Below, one piece after another: positions 1-9,236 of a stretch of 64,000 nt of DNA; positions within the stretch are counted from its first letter, which is position 1; the number at the start of each line of letters is the position of its first letter. A program made the translations under genes and the position numbers. Origin of the DNA: JAICJC01 sp963709425 (GTDB taxonomy: Bacteria; Actinomycetota; Thermoleophilia; Gaiellales; JAICJC01); NCBI GenBank assembly GCA_963709425.1, contig CAVPWG010000001.1, positions 62,001 through 126,000 on the forward strand, in the 5' to 3' direction. The notes beneath the pieces are model-generated. The model had not been told where the DNA came from. It worked only from the letters and a program-made list of their open reading frames with translations, and searched no databases.

Positions 1-896
1 GCCTCGAAACAGGCCTGCTCGCCGGCGTGCACGATCTGCTGCTCGATCTGGGCCTTGGACTGGTAGAAGGTCTCCTCGATCCGCGATGGATGGATGCGGC
101 CGTCGGCGATCAGGGTCTCGATGGTGAGGCGGGCGATCTCGCGGCGGACGCCGTCGAAGGCGGACAGCACGACCGCCTGCGGGGTGTCGTCGATGATGAT
201 GTCGACGCCCGTCAGGTTCTCGAGGGCGCGGATGTTGCGCCCTTCCCGGCCGATGATCCGACCCTTCAGGTCGTCGGAGGCGAGCTGAACGACCGACACC
301 GTCGTCTCGGCCGTGTGCCCCGAGGCGGTGCGCTGGATCGCCACCGACAGGATGTTGCGGGCCCGCTTGTCGGACTCGAGGCGGGCCTCCTCCTCGATCC
401 GCCGAACGAGCTTGGCCATGTCGGTGCGGCACTCCTCCTCGACCTTCGCCATCAGCGTGTCGCGGCCCTGGGAGGCGGTCATCCCGGCCACCTTCTCGAG
501 CTCGGCGACCTGGGCGTCGCGGGCGGCCTTGAGCTCCTCCTGGAGCTGCTTGGCGTGTACCTCGCGGTCGGAGATGGACTGGTCACGGCGCGACAGCTCC
601 TCGAGCGCCGACTCGAGCTGGCTCTGGCTCGACGCCATGCGCTCCTCGATCTTGATGATCTCCGCCCGCCGCTCGGCCAGATCGCGCTCCTGCTCGGTGC
701 GTTGAGCCAGGAGCTCCTCGCGCGCCGTGACGCGCGCTTCCTTCACCTGGGCGTCCGCCTGGCGGCGGGCGTCCTCCAGGATCCGCTGTGCCTCCCGCTC
801 GGCGTCGCCGATCCGGCCGCGTCTGCGACCATGCTCGACGAGGACGCCGGCGCACGCTCCCCCTGCGAGGGCGAGCGCGATCAGCAACGGCTCCAT
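1..896 (-). CDS. rny: Ribonuclease Y, N-terminal part (3' end outside window)
   Basis: Membrane-anchored endoribonuclease that starts mRNA decay in Gram-positive bacteria. The 298 visible codons begin with a hydrophobic anchor (about residues 3-19), continue into a long charged coiled coil (about 25-180, rich in Glu, Arg, Ala and Gln) and reach the KH RNA-binding domain, whose GRIIGREGRNIR signature sits near residues 209-221. The catalytic HD domain should lie beyond base 1. The ATG at 896 is preceded by a good AAGGAG five bases upstream. It follows recX and recA, the usual recA-rny neighbourhood of Gram-positive bacteria. Family length is roughly 510-530 residues, so a little over half is present. 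Confidence 0.95.
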   Translation of the reverse strand, partial: MEPLLIALALAGGACAGVLVEHGRRRGRIGDAEREAQRILEDARRQADAQVKEARVTAREELLAQRTEQERDLAERRAEIIKIEERMASSQSQLESALEELSRRDQSISDREVHAKQLQEELKAARDAQVAELEKVAGMTASQGRDTLMAKVEEECRTDMAKLVRRIEEEARLESDKRARNILSVAIQRTASGHTAETTVSVVQLASDDLKGRIIGREGRNIRALENLTGVDIIIDDTPQAVVLSAFDGVRREIARLTIETLIADGRIHPSRIEETFYQSKAQIEQQIVHAGEQACFE

Positions 897-1150
897 CGCG
901 TCTCCTTATGTACGTGCCGCCGAATCGGCGGCGGGGATCAGATCAGTCTGCCGACCCGGCCGCCGCCGTCCACCGGGGCGTGCCGAGGCTCGGGCCGCCT
1001 CCGCGGGCGGCGAAAGTTGGGCGCGAGCTGATCGAAGACGCGGTACCGGTGCATGTGACCCGCTCCAAGCGGGAGAAAGAACGACGACGCCGGCGAGGCC
1101 GGACTCATACGGATGGTAGTCGAGTGCCGTCCACAGCGGCAACGAGCGGG
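897..1150. other. Intergenic region between recX and rny
   Basis: A 254-base gap with no convincing reading frame on either strand. It holds a short perfect hairpin, CCCGCT/AGCGGG with a 3-base loop (1059-1073), but no T tract follows on either strand, so a recX terminator cannot be claimed. The rny promoter should lie here; no clear -35/-10 pair was found. Confidence 0.4.
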
Positions 1151-1756
1151 TCAGTCGAGGCTCGGGCGGGCCACGGCCGCTGCGACGGCGTCCGGGCCGA
1201 ATCCGCGCCGGGCCAGGAACCCGACCACCCGTCGGGCCGTGCGATCGTCGTACGGCGGCGGCCCGAACCGGCGGTGGGCGACGCGCTCGGCGTCGGGCCG
1301 TTCGTCGTCGGGCAGGGCGGCCAGCGCCTCGGCTGCCGCCGGGTCGTCGACCGCCAGCCGCGAGAGGTCGCCCGCCGTCCGTCGCCGGCCGTAGCCCCGG
1401 GCACGGCGGCTGTCGGCGACCGCCACGGCGAGCCGGCGGTCGTCCACCTGTCCGAGCTCGCGGAGCCGTTCGATGACGCCTGCAGCCGCGACATCGTCGA
1501 GACCCCACTCGCCCATGCGAGCCCGCAGCTCCGCGGCCGAGCGCGGCCGGCGTGCGATCAGCCGCAGGGCCCGGAGCTCGGCGGCGTCGAAGGCAGCCGC
1601 CCGCCGGAGCGCGTCGAGCCTGGCGGGGCCGAGCGGCGTCCCGGCGCCGAGCCGGTGCTCGACGACCCGCCGGTCGTGGATGCGCACCGTCTCTCCCGAG
1701 TCCAGCACGACATCCACGACAGCGTCGCCCGGCCGGCGGCGCCGGATGGCCGTCAC
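1151..1756 (-). CDS. recX: Regulatory protein RecX
   Basis: RecX caps RecA filaments and limits RecA activity in recombination and the SOS response. The 201-residue product has the family's alpha-helical three-repeat build, seen as recurring patterns of the form L-x-x-R-x-x-S/T-x-x-E-L-x-x-R/K and ending in a repeat rich in RRVVGFLARRGF. The GTG at 1756 lies 20 bases after the recA stop, so the two are almost certainly co-transcribed. Length fits actinobacterial RecX (about 170-220). Confidence 0.9.
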   Translation of the reverse strand: MTAIRRRRPGDAVVDVVLDSGETVRIHDRRVVEHRLGAGTPLGPARLDALRRAAAFDAAELRALRLIARRPRSAAELRARMGEWGLDDVAAAGVIERLRELGQVDDRRLAVAVADSRRARGYGRRRTAGDLSRLAVDDPAAAEALAALPDDERPDAERVAHRRFGPPPYDDRTARRVVGFLARRGFGPDAVAAAVARPSLD

Positions 1757-1776
1757 GTGCGCCTCCGACCACGCGC

Positions 1777-2877
<1,101 letters not shown>

Positions 2878-2959
2878 GTCCACTCCTCGATTCCGTAAAC
2901 GCCCCGCGGGGCGCATCTGACCGTATTGTCGCAGCCGGCGCCGACGGCGCCGTTCCACC

Positions 2960-2973
2960 CGAACACACGTTCG
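2960..2973. promoter_or_regulatory. LexA (SOS) box of recA
   Basis: The sequence CGAAC-ACAC-GTTCG is a perfect match to the Gram-positive/actinobacterial LexA consensus CGAACN4GTTCG. It lies 83 bases before the recA ATG, just downstream of the predicted transcription start, where bound LexA would block initiation or escape. Confidence 0.9.
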
Positions 2974-2980
2974 TCGGGGG

Positions 2981-3009
2981 ATCGTAGAGGGGCCGTCGGA
3001 CGACCGCAA
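2981..3009 (-). promoter_or_regulatory. Predicted recA promoter
   Basis: Read on the minus strand, TTGCGG (3004-3009) and TACGAT (2981-2986) are separated by exactly 17 bases. Transcription would start near 2975, right against the LexA box, leaving a leader of about 98 bases. A perfect GC palindrome (around 2900-2914) lies in that leader. The promoter separates recA from cinA. Confidence 0.6.
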
Positions 3010-3019
3010 GGCCGCGGTG

Positions 3020-4282
3020 TCAGGGATGTGTGACGAGATGGGCGCGCAGGAGCTGCAGGGCGGCCGTGGCGGCGCGTCCCCTCACCGCCTCGCGCGTCCC
3101 GGGGATATCCATTCGGCGCGCGTCCTCGCCCGCGGGCGACGAGACGTGCAGGTAGACGAGCCCGACGGGCTTCTCCTCGGTGCCGCCCCCCGGTCCGGCG
3201 ATGCCGGTCACGGACACCGCTGCATCCGCCCCGAGCCGGGCTCGTGCCCCGCTCGCCATCGCCGCGGCAACCTCGGCGCTCACCGCGCCGTGCTCCGCGA
3301 GGAGCGCCTCCGGGACCGACAGCATGTCGCGCTTCAGCGCATTCGAGTAGGCCACCACGCCGCCCGTGAAGCCGTCGGAGCTGCCGGCGATGTCGGTGAG
3401 GGCGGCGGCGACCATCCCGCCGGTGCACGATTCGGCGGTCGCGCCGCTCCAGCCCCGCGAGCGTAGGAGGTCAAGGACGATCTCCGCGAGCGGGCGCTCG
3501 TCGGTCGCGAACACGTGAGGCTCGAGCTCTGCCCGCATCGCCGCGGCGAACGCCGCTCCGGCCTCCTCGTGGCCGGGGTCGGCTCGGATGTCGATCTCGA
3601 TCTCGAAGCTGCGCGCGCAGATCGACGTCTCGACGCCCGCCGGATCGCCTCCGGCCGACCGGTGGATGTCGGCGACGTGCGACTCGCCGATGCCGTACGT
3701 GCGCGTGAGCCAGCGAGTCCGCGGCCGGGCGCGCGCGAAGACGTCAGCCAGCGCGGCGTGCTCGGGCGCGTCGTCCCACAGGCGGCGCAGCTCCGACGGG
3801 ACGCCCGGGAGGACGACGACGACCGACTCGTCGACGGGCAGGATGAGGCCGGGCGCCGTCCCGGCCATTCCGAGCACGGCCCCGCCGACGGGCACGTGCG
3901 CCTGCTTTCGGTTTCCGGCGTCGAACCCGGCCCGGTTGAGCCCGTAGCGCACCGCGACCTGGTCGGTCCAGCGATCGATCCGATCGAGCACGTCCGCGTC
4001 GAGCACGAGATCCACGCCGGCGACGTGTGCCAGCGCCTCGACGGTGCGGTCGTCGTGCGTCGGCCCGAGGCCGCCCGACGAGACGACGAGATCCGCCTCG
4101 TCGATCAGCTCGCGCAGGCCGCGCTCGATGTCGTCCAGGGCGTCGCCGACCACGAGCGTGCGCCGGACGGCGAAGCCGTGACGCTCGAGGCTGGCGGCCA
4201 GGTGGGCGCCGTTCTGGTCGGATATCACCCCGCGCAGGAGCTCGTTCCCCGTGAGCAGGATGGCGGCGGCGGGTCGGTTCAA
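3020..4282 (-). CDS. cinA: CinA: competence/damage-inducible protein, nicotinamide-nucleotide amidase
   Basis: Two-domain protein: an N-terminal MoaB/MoeA-type molybdopterin-binding-like (COG1058, ADP-ribose pyrophosphatase) domain with the SSGGLGPTHDD motif, and a C-terminal NMN deamidase domain with AESCTGG and VTGIAGPGGG. It belongs to pyridine-nucleotide salvage and is regularly found just before recA. The frame is open far upstream, but that part belongs to rodZ. The TTG at 4282 gives the standard start before ILLTGNELLRG and overlaps the rodZ stop as TTGA, indicating coupled translation; the product is 420 residues, the usual length. Confidence 0.92.
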   Translation of the reverse strand: MNRPAAAILLTGNELLRGVISDQNGAHLAASLERHGFAVRRTLVVGDALDDIERGLRELIDEADLVVSSGGLGPTHDDRTVEALAHVAGVDLVLDADVLDRIDRWTDQVAVRYGLNRAGFDAGNRKQAHVPVGGAVLGMAGTAPGLILPVDESVVVVLPGVPSELRRLWDDAPEHAALADVFARARPRTRWLTRTYGIGESHVADIHRSAGGDPAGVETSICARSFEIEIDIRADPGHEEAGAAFAAAMRAELEPHVFATDERPLAEIVLDLLRSRGWSGATAESCTGGMVAAALTDIAGSSDGFTGGVVAYSNALKRDMLSVPEALLAEHGAVSAEVAAAMASGARARLGADAAVSVTGIAGPGGGTEEKPVGLVYLHVSSPAGEDARRMDIPGTREAVRGRAATAALQLLRAHLVTHP

Positions 4283-5106
4283 ACCCTGACGTCGCCGGCG
4301 GACATGATCCGGATCAGGCCGTTCGATCGCACCTTGGCCGGCAGCGACACCGTCTTGCCGTTGATGGTCAGCGTCACCGCGGCGGGGTTGCCGAGCCGCA
4401 GGAAGATCGGCGCGCGAGCGGTGAACAGCACCCGCGACGACCCGGTCAGCGCCGGGTCGACGAGGAGCCCCTGCCCCAGGTCGGTGCCTCTTCGACGTGA
4501 GTGCGCCCGGGCCGCTCGGGGTGCGCGTCGTGGCCCGCACGAACGTGCTCGACGACAGGACGAGGGCGACGTTCAGGCGCTGGCGCTCCGGCGAGGTGTG
4601 CTTCTTCTTCGTCTGGCTGTGGTCGCCGGACGTGTCGTCGTCGTTGTCGTCGGTGTCGACGAGCCGCCGCCGGGCGTCGTCGTGTTGGGATAGGGCGCGG
4701 TGGCGTTCGGGAACGTGGTCGCCAGGAGCACGAGCGCCGAGACGGCGACGATGGCCGCCAGGACGATCATCACGAGGTTCGACTCGCGCCGCTGGCGGCG
4801 CTGGTGCGGACGCGACCGGGGCTGCGATGCGATCGGCTGCTCCTGCGGCGTCCGCGCGTCGTGGTGGCGCGAGTTGAACTCGTCGAGGAAGAGCTGGCCG
4901 TCGAGCCCCAGGTACTCGGCGTAGGCGCGCAGGAACCCCTTGGTGTAGGTCGCGCCCGGGAGCACGTCGAACTGCTCCTCCTCGAGCGCGCGGATGTACC
5001 GCGTCCGAATTGCGGTATCGGCTTCGACGTCGCCGAAGGCGAGTCCGCGGCGCTCGCGCGCCTCTCTGAGTGCCGGGCCGATCTCGAACATGTCGCGTGC
5101 GGCCAC
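4279..5106 (-). pseudogene. rodZ: RodZ-like protein (HTH-TM-DUF4115), two apparent frameshifts
   Basis: RodZ links MreB to the membrane in elongasome assembly; Gram-positive homologues share this layout. Visible parts in order: helix-turn-helix (about residues 8-75, ALREARERRGLAF), a basic linker, one TM segment (NLVMIVLAAIVAVSALVLLA) and a Thr-rich linker; then the frame ends at 4573. Homology continues in a second frame (LNVALVLSSSTFVRA, about 4500-4590) and returns to the first frame for the DUF4115 end (GNPAAVTLTINGKTVSLP, 4279-4490). The two shifts compensate and total length stays divisible by three. Start is GTG 5106 or ATG 5091. The stop overlaps cinA. Either two assembly indels or a decayed gene. 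Confidence 0.72.
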
Positions 5107-5130
5107 CTATGGCCGAATCCGGCGGTCAGT

Positions 5131-5956
5131 CTACTCCGCTTGCTGGACGGGCGCGACGAGCGGAACCTCCGCCTGCCCGGCGCGGATCATGTCCTCGATC
5201 CGCTGGAGCCGATCGACCTGGGCGGCGGGTACCGACGGGGCGATCCAGCCGAATCCGAGCACGTCCTGGCGCAGCCCTTCGAGCATCACGCCCGGCACCC
5301 ACTGCCCCGCCTGGACGGCTCTTGCCGCCGCCGCGACGGCGACCCACGGCCGCGGGCCGAGAACGGCGAGCTGGTCGGCGCCGTCCACCATCACAGGGGC
5401 CACGACCTTGCCGGTCTCATCCCCGGTGAGGCACTCCGGCCGCTCGACGTAGATGACGTCGCTCGACGTCGCGGCTCCGCAGGCCGCGACGCTGACCGCG
5501 AGCGGCGCGCCGCCGGCCTCGCCCCCGGCCCGAACGGCGGCCGCCAGCTCGTCATCGCCGCCCACGATCGCCACCGTGTGGGCGCCGGTCAGCGCCGCCA
5601 GAGCTCCGGCCAGGTAGGCGGGCTGGCCGCGGCTGATCTCGACCGCCAGCAGGTTCTCGGGAGCGGGCTCCGCCGGCGTGCCGCCGACGAGCAGCACGTG
5701 CGCGTCGGGCGAGCGGTGCGCGGCGGCGGCTGCCGCGGCGGGATCGCCCGTGACGACGAGATCCGCAGATCCGGCATCCGCGGTCTCGACGGCGCCGACG
5801 TACCGCACGGCGTCGCGCACGCCCCGCAGGAGTTGCGGAGACGGCGCGAGGAGCGCGATCCGCACCGGCCGGGCGGCGCGTGGCCGCGGGAGGACCGGCG
5901 TCCGACCCGCACCCGGTCGCGAGGACGGCGCACACGATGGCCATCGCCCGGGTCAC
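5131..5956 (-). pseudogene. BMP-family (Med-like) substrate-binding lipoprotein, one apparent frameshift
   Basis: The 244-residue frame ending at 5131 has the basic membrane protein fold of ABC-type nucleoside-binding lipoproteins, seen in EISRGQPAYLAGALAALTG followed by VAIVGG. It opens at an internal GTG (5865) without an export signal. A lipoprotein signal (AIVCAVLATGCGSD, lipobox Cys) lies just upstream in another frame; its GTG at 5956 overlaps the previous stop as GTGA. Joining them needs one base removed near 5870-5900, and the total length is 3n+1. The first third of the usual BMP domain is also missing. No permease or ATPase genes are adjacent. Confidence 0.65.
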
Positions 5957-6816
5957 GCGGTGCGCGGGAAGTACCGGTCCCGCAGCATGCCGGCCGTTCC
6001 CGCCGCGGCGGCGATGAGGACGCCGAGGAAGAGGTAGCTGACGCTCTGCTGGCCGCAGTCGGGCGAGCACGACTCGCTCCCGACCGTGATGCTCGATGCG
6101 ATCACGGCTCCCATGCCCGCGAGCGGTACCAGCGCCGCCACCAGGCCCAGCCGGGCGCCGAAGAGCACGCCGAGGACGACCGCCTGCAGCATCAGCATGA
6201 GCCCCGTGTACTCCTGTGAGCCGCGCGCCGCGCCCGCGGCGACGATCAGCACCTCGGCCGTGACCCCCAGGGCGACGGCGATCACGTACTCGCGGACGTC
6301 CGGCCCAGGGCGGCGGATGCCCATGACCCTGGCCACGATGGCCGGGTTGGCGTTCGCGAGCGACTCGAGTGCCGTTCGCGACAGGTGGAACTGGTCGACG
6401 GCGGCGTCCAGCCAGTCGTCCCCTGCGGCCACCGCCGCAGCCAGCCTGGCCCGCGCGCTCGGAGGTGACTCGGCGAGGATGCGGTCGATGCCGAGCGTCG
6501 CCGCTCCCAGCCGCCGGTGGACGTGCTCAGGCTGGGCGGCGATCTCGAGCGGCAGGCCGTCGAGCGTCAGCTCGGCGAACACCGCCTCCTCGTCGTCCAG
6601 ACGTCCGCCGTAGAGCGCAAACCCCTCGACCGACCCGAGGGCGCGCTCCACGACTCGCGCGAAGGCGGGCAGATCCGCCGCCCGGCACACGATCTCGACC
6701 GGGGTGCCCTCCGCAGCGATCCCGAGCGGATGAGCGCCGACGACGGCGGGCTGGTACGGAGCGAGCACGTCGAGCACGCCGGAGGCCACGAGCCGCTGGT
6801 ACCAGTCCTCCGTCAC
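5953..6816 (-). CDS. DUF4269-like domain fused to a membrane domain
   Basis: The first about 155 residues resemble DUF4269, a nucleotidyltransferase-like family: WYQRLVASGVLDVLAPYQP, then GAHPLGIAAEGTPVEIVC where the family has a GSDLDI-type metal site, then PLEIAAQPEHVHRRLGA matching the family's EIFGQ...Q pattern. The acidic metal ligands are replaced (TPVEI), so catalysis is doubtful. The remaining about 110 residues hold three to four TM segments with a short Cys-containing loop (SESCSPDCGQQ). It lies 37 bases after ftsK and overlaps the lipoprotein gene. No specific function can be named. Confidence 0.6.
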   Translation of the reverse strand: MTEDWYQRLVASGVLDVLAPYQPAVVGAHPLGIAAEGTPVEIVCRAADLPAFARVVERALGSVEGFALYGGRLDDEEAVFAELTLDGLPLEIAAQPEHVHRRLGAATLGIDRILAESPPSARARLAAAVAAGDDWLDAAVDQFHLSRTALESLANANPAIVARVMGIRRPGPDVREYVIAVALGVTAEVLIVAAGAARGSQEYTGLMLMLQAVVLGVLFGARLGLVAALVPLAGMGAVIASSITVGSESCSPDCGQQSVSYLFLGVLIAAAAGTAGMLRDRYFPRTA

Positions 6817-6853
6817 CGGCTCATGCTACCCGCGGGTCGCGGGCTCGGAACCG

Positions 6854-9190
6854 TCAGGTGGTGACGTCGTCGGGGAGCTCGACCGGCCGCGCGGACGCCT
6901 CACCCAGGATGCGGTGAAGGTCGCCCTCGGTGATGAGCACCTTGCGCGCCTTCGACCCCTCGTAGCCCGACACGATGCCGCGCCGCTCCAGCATGTCGAT
7001 CAGCCGGCCGGCCCGGGTGTAGCCCACTCGCAGGCGCCGCTGGATGAGGGACACGGACGCGGTCTGGTGCTGGGCGACGAGCCGGATTGCGTCCTCGAGG
7101 ACGGGATCATCGTCGGCATCGAGCGAGCCGGGGTCAGAGGTCTCGGCCACCGTCTCGAGCAGCTCCTCCTCGAACGACGGCTCGGCCTGGCGGCGGCAGG
7201 CCATCACGATCTGGGCCGTCTCGGCCTCCGAGATGAACGCGCCCTGCACCCGCTGGAGCTTGGAAGTCCCGAGCGGCTTGTAGAGCATGTCCCCCTCGCC
7301 CAGAAGCGCTTCGGCCCCGTTCATGTCGAGAATCACCCGCGAGTCCGTCTGCGACGACACCGCGAAGGCGATCCGCGACGGGACGTTCGCCTTGATCATG
7401 CCGGTGATCACGTCGACCCGGGGGCTCTGCGTGGCGAGCACGAGATGGATGCCGACCGCGCGGCTCTTCTGCGCGAGCCGGATGATCGTGTCTTCCACCT
7501 CCGCCGGCGAGACCATCATGAGGTCTGCCAGCTCGTCGATGACGACCAGCACGTACGGGATCGGGTCCTGGCCGCGGACGGCCCGGGCGGCATTCCACTC
7601 GGACAGGTTGCGGGCCTTGGCCGCGCCCATGAGCTCGTAGCGGCTGTCCATCTCGCGGACGATGTTCTGGAGGACGAGCGCCGCGTTCTTCATGTTCGTG
7701 ACCACCGGCGTCAGGAGATGCGGGATCGACTCGTAGTGGTTGAGCTCGACGCGCTTCGGGTCGACGAGGATCATCCTCACCTGGTCGGGCGTCGCCCGCA
7801 GGAGGATCGAGGCCAGGATGGCGTTGATGCAGCCCGACTTGCCCGATCCAGTCGTGCCGGCGATCAGGAGGTGCGGCATCCGGGCCAGGTCGCAGGCCAC
7901 CCCGGCGCCCGAGATGTCCTTGCCGAGCCATGCGGTCAGCGGGCTCGAGCCCCTGGGCGGCTCCTGGAAGATGTCGCCCAGCGTCACCAGGTTGGCCGAC
8001 GTGTTGGGCACCTCGACGCCAACCGCCTGCTTTCCGGGGATCGGCGCGAGGATGCGGATCTCGGTGGTCGCAAGCGCGTATGCCAGGTCGTCGCGTAGCT
8101 GGGAGACGCGGCTCACCTTCGTGCCTGCGGCGAGCTGGAGCTCGTAGCGCGTGACGCGCGGACCAGTCACCTTGCCGACAACGCGCGCCTCGACGCCGAA
8201 GCTGGCCAGGGCGTCGGTGAGGACGCGGGCGACGCGCTCGTGATCCTGCCCCGCAGCGTTCCCGGCCTTGGTCCGAACGAGGATTCCGGCGGGCGGCAGC
8301 CGGTACGGAGTGCGCGGCGCCGCGGGCGGCGGCGTGACCTCGATGAGCGGGGTCGCGTCGTCGTCGACGTCCTCGACCGCCGGCGGCTCGGGCTCGGCGT
8401 GCCCTTCGGGCTCGGTCTCGGCCACAGGCGGATCGGAGAGCTCCGGGATCTCGCCGTACAGGTCGGCGAACTCCTGGCTCCCGTCAAGGGGCGGCTCAGC
8501 CACCGGCGGCGTGGGCAGCGCGCGCAGCGACGGCCGTCCGGCAGGCCGCTCTCGCACGCGCCGGCCCACGTCGCCCGAGAATCGGGCGCCCGCCTCGGCG
8601 GCGCGGGCGACGTGCCGGCCGGAGGTTCGCATCAGGAGGCCGACGGATGCACCGGTGATGAGCACCAGCGCGGCCAGGGCACCCAAAACGACGACGATGC
8701 TGACGCCGACCTGCCCGACGAGATCGGTGAGCACGATCCGCGCATAGGAGCCTGCGAGACCCCCGTGGCGCTCGGCGTCGGCGGTGTTGGTGGTCGAGAG
8801 CGCGAGGACGAGCGTCGTGATGCCGACCACCGCGCCCGTGCGCAGCGGTCGGAGCTTCCAGACGTCGGTCTGGAGGAAGATCGTTCCCCCGATCACGACG
8901 AGCAGGATGGGCGCGACGGCGGTCGCGCGGCCGACGACGAGGCGCAGGCCGTCGTCGAGCTTGAGGCCGATGACGCCTCCGTCCCAGCCCAGGTACTCCA
9001 CGAACCCCAGGAACACGCCCAGGGCAAGGAGCGACCCTCCAAGCAGGTCTGCGCGCTGCTCAGCGGTCGAACGGCTCGGCGCTCGGTTCCGCCGGGGGGT
9101 CTGTGAGCGGATGGGGGTCTTGCGCGAGCGCCGAGCCGATCGCCGCGAGCCAGCGCCGCGATGTGCAGGTCGCGTCGTCGCTCGGGCCAT
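6854..9190 (-). CDS. ftsK: DNA translocase FtsK/SpoIIIE
   Basis: Septal DNA pump that clears chromosome termini during division. The 778-residue product has a basic cytoplasmic head, four TM segments within about residues 45-190, an acidic/Pro-rich linker (about 230-300), and the motor with Walker A GTTGSGKS (about 444-451) and Walker B VLVVIDELADLM. The C-terminal gamma winged-helix domain (SLIQRRLRVGYTRAGRLIDMLERRGIV), which reads KOPS/SRS sites, is present. Start is ATG 9190; no Shine-Dalgarno sequence is evident. Confidence 0.96.
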   Translation of the reverse strand: MARATTRPAHRGAGSRRSARRSRKTPIRSQTPRRNRAPSRSTAEQRADLLGGSLLALGVFLGFVEYLGWDGGVIGLKLDDGLRLVVGRATAVAPILLVVIGGTIFLQTDVWKLRPLRTGAVVGITTLVLALSTTNTADAERHGGLAGSYARIVLTDLVGQVGVSIVVVLGALAALVLITGASVGLLMRTSGRHVARAAEAGARFSGDVGRRVRERPAGRPSLRALPTPPVAEPPLDGSQEFADLYGEIPELSDPPVAETEPEGHAEPEPPAVEDVDDDATPLIEVTPPPAAPRTPYRLPPAGILVRTKAGNAAGQDHERVARVLTDALASFGVEARVVGKVTGPRVTRYELQLAAGTKVSRVSQLRDDLAYALATTEIRILAPIPGKQAVGVEVPNTSANLVTLGDIFQEPPRGSSPLTAWLGKDISGAGVACDLARMPHLLIAGTTGSGKSGCINAILASILLRATPDQVRMILVDPKRVELNHYESIPHLLTPVVTNMKNAALVLQNIVREMDSRYELMGAAKARNLSEWNAARAVRGQDPIPYVLVVIDELADLMMVSPAEVEDTIIRLAQKSRAVGIHLVLATQSPRVDVITGMIKANVPSRIAFAVSSQTDSRVILDMNGAEALLGEGDMLYKPLGTSKLQRVQGAFISEAETAQIVMACRRQAEPSFEEELLETVAETSDPGSLDADDDPVLEDAIRLVAQHQTASVSLIQRRLRVGYTRAGRLIDMLERRGIVSGYEGSKARKVLITEGDLHRILGEASARPVELPDDVTT

Positions 9191-9236
9191 CGGGGAGGGT
9201 TTCGGCGCAGGCTGACCGGTTCCTGCAAGGCCGCCC

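Noticed and set aside
1059..1073. Hairpin after recX as a terminator
   Set aside because: The stem is only 6 bp and no T tract follows in either direction.
4283..4540. Long N-terminal extension of cinA
   Set aside because: The extra frame overlaps the conserved DUF4115 end of the RodZ-like gene and is Arg/Pro-rich; the TTGA overlap supports the short start.
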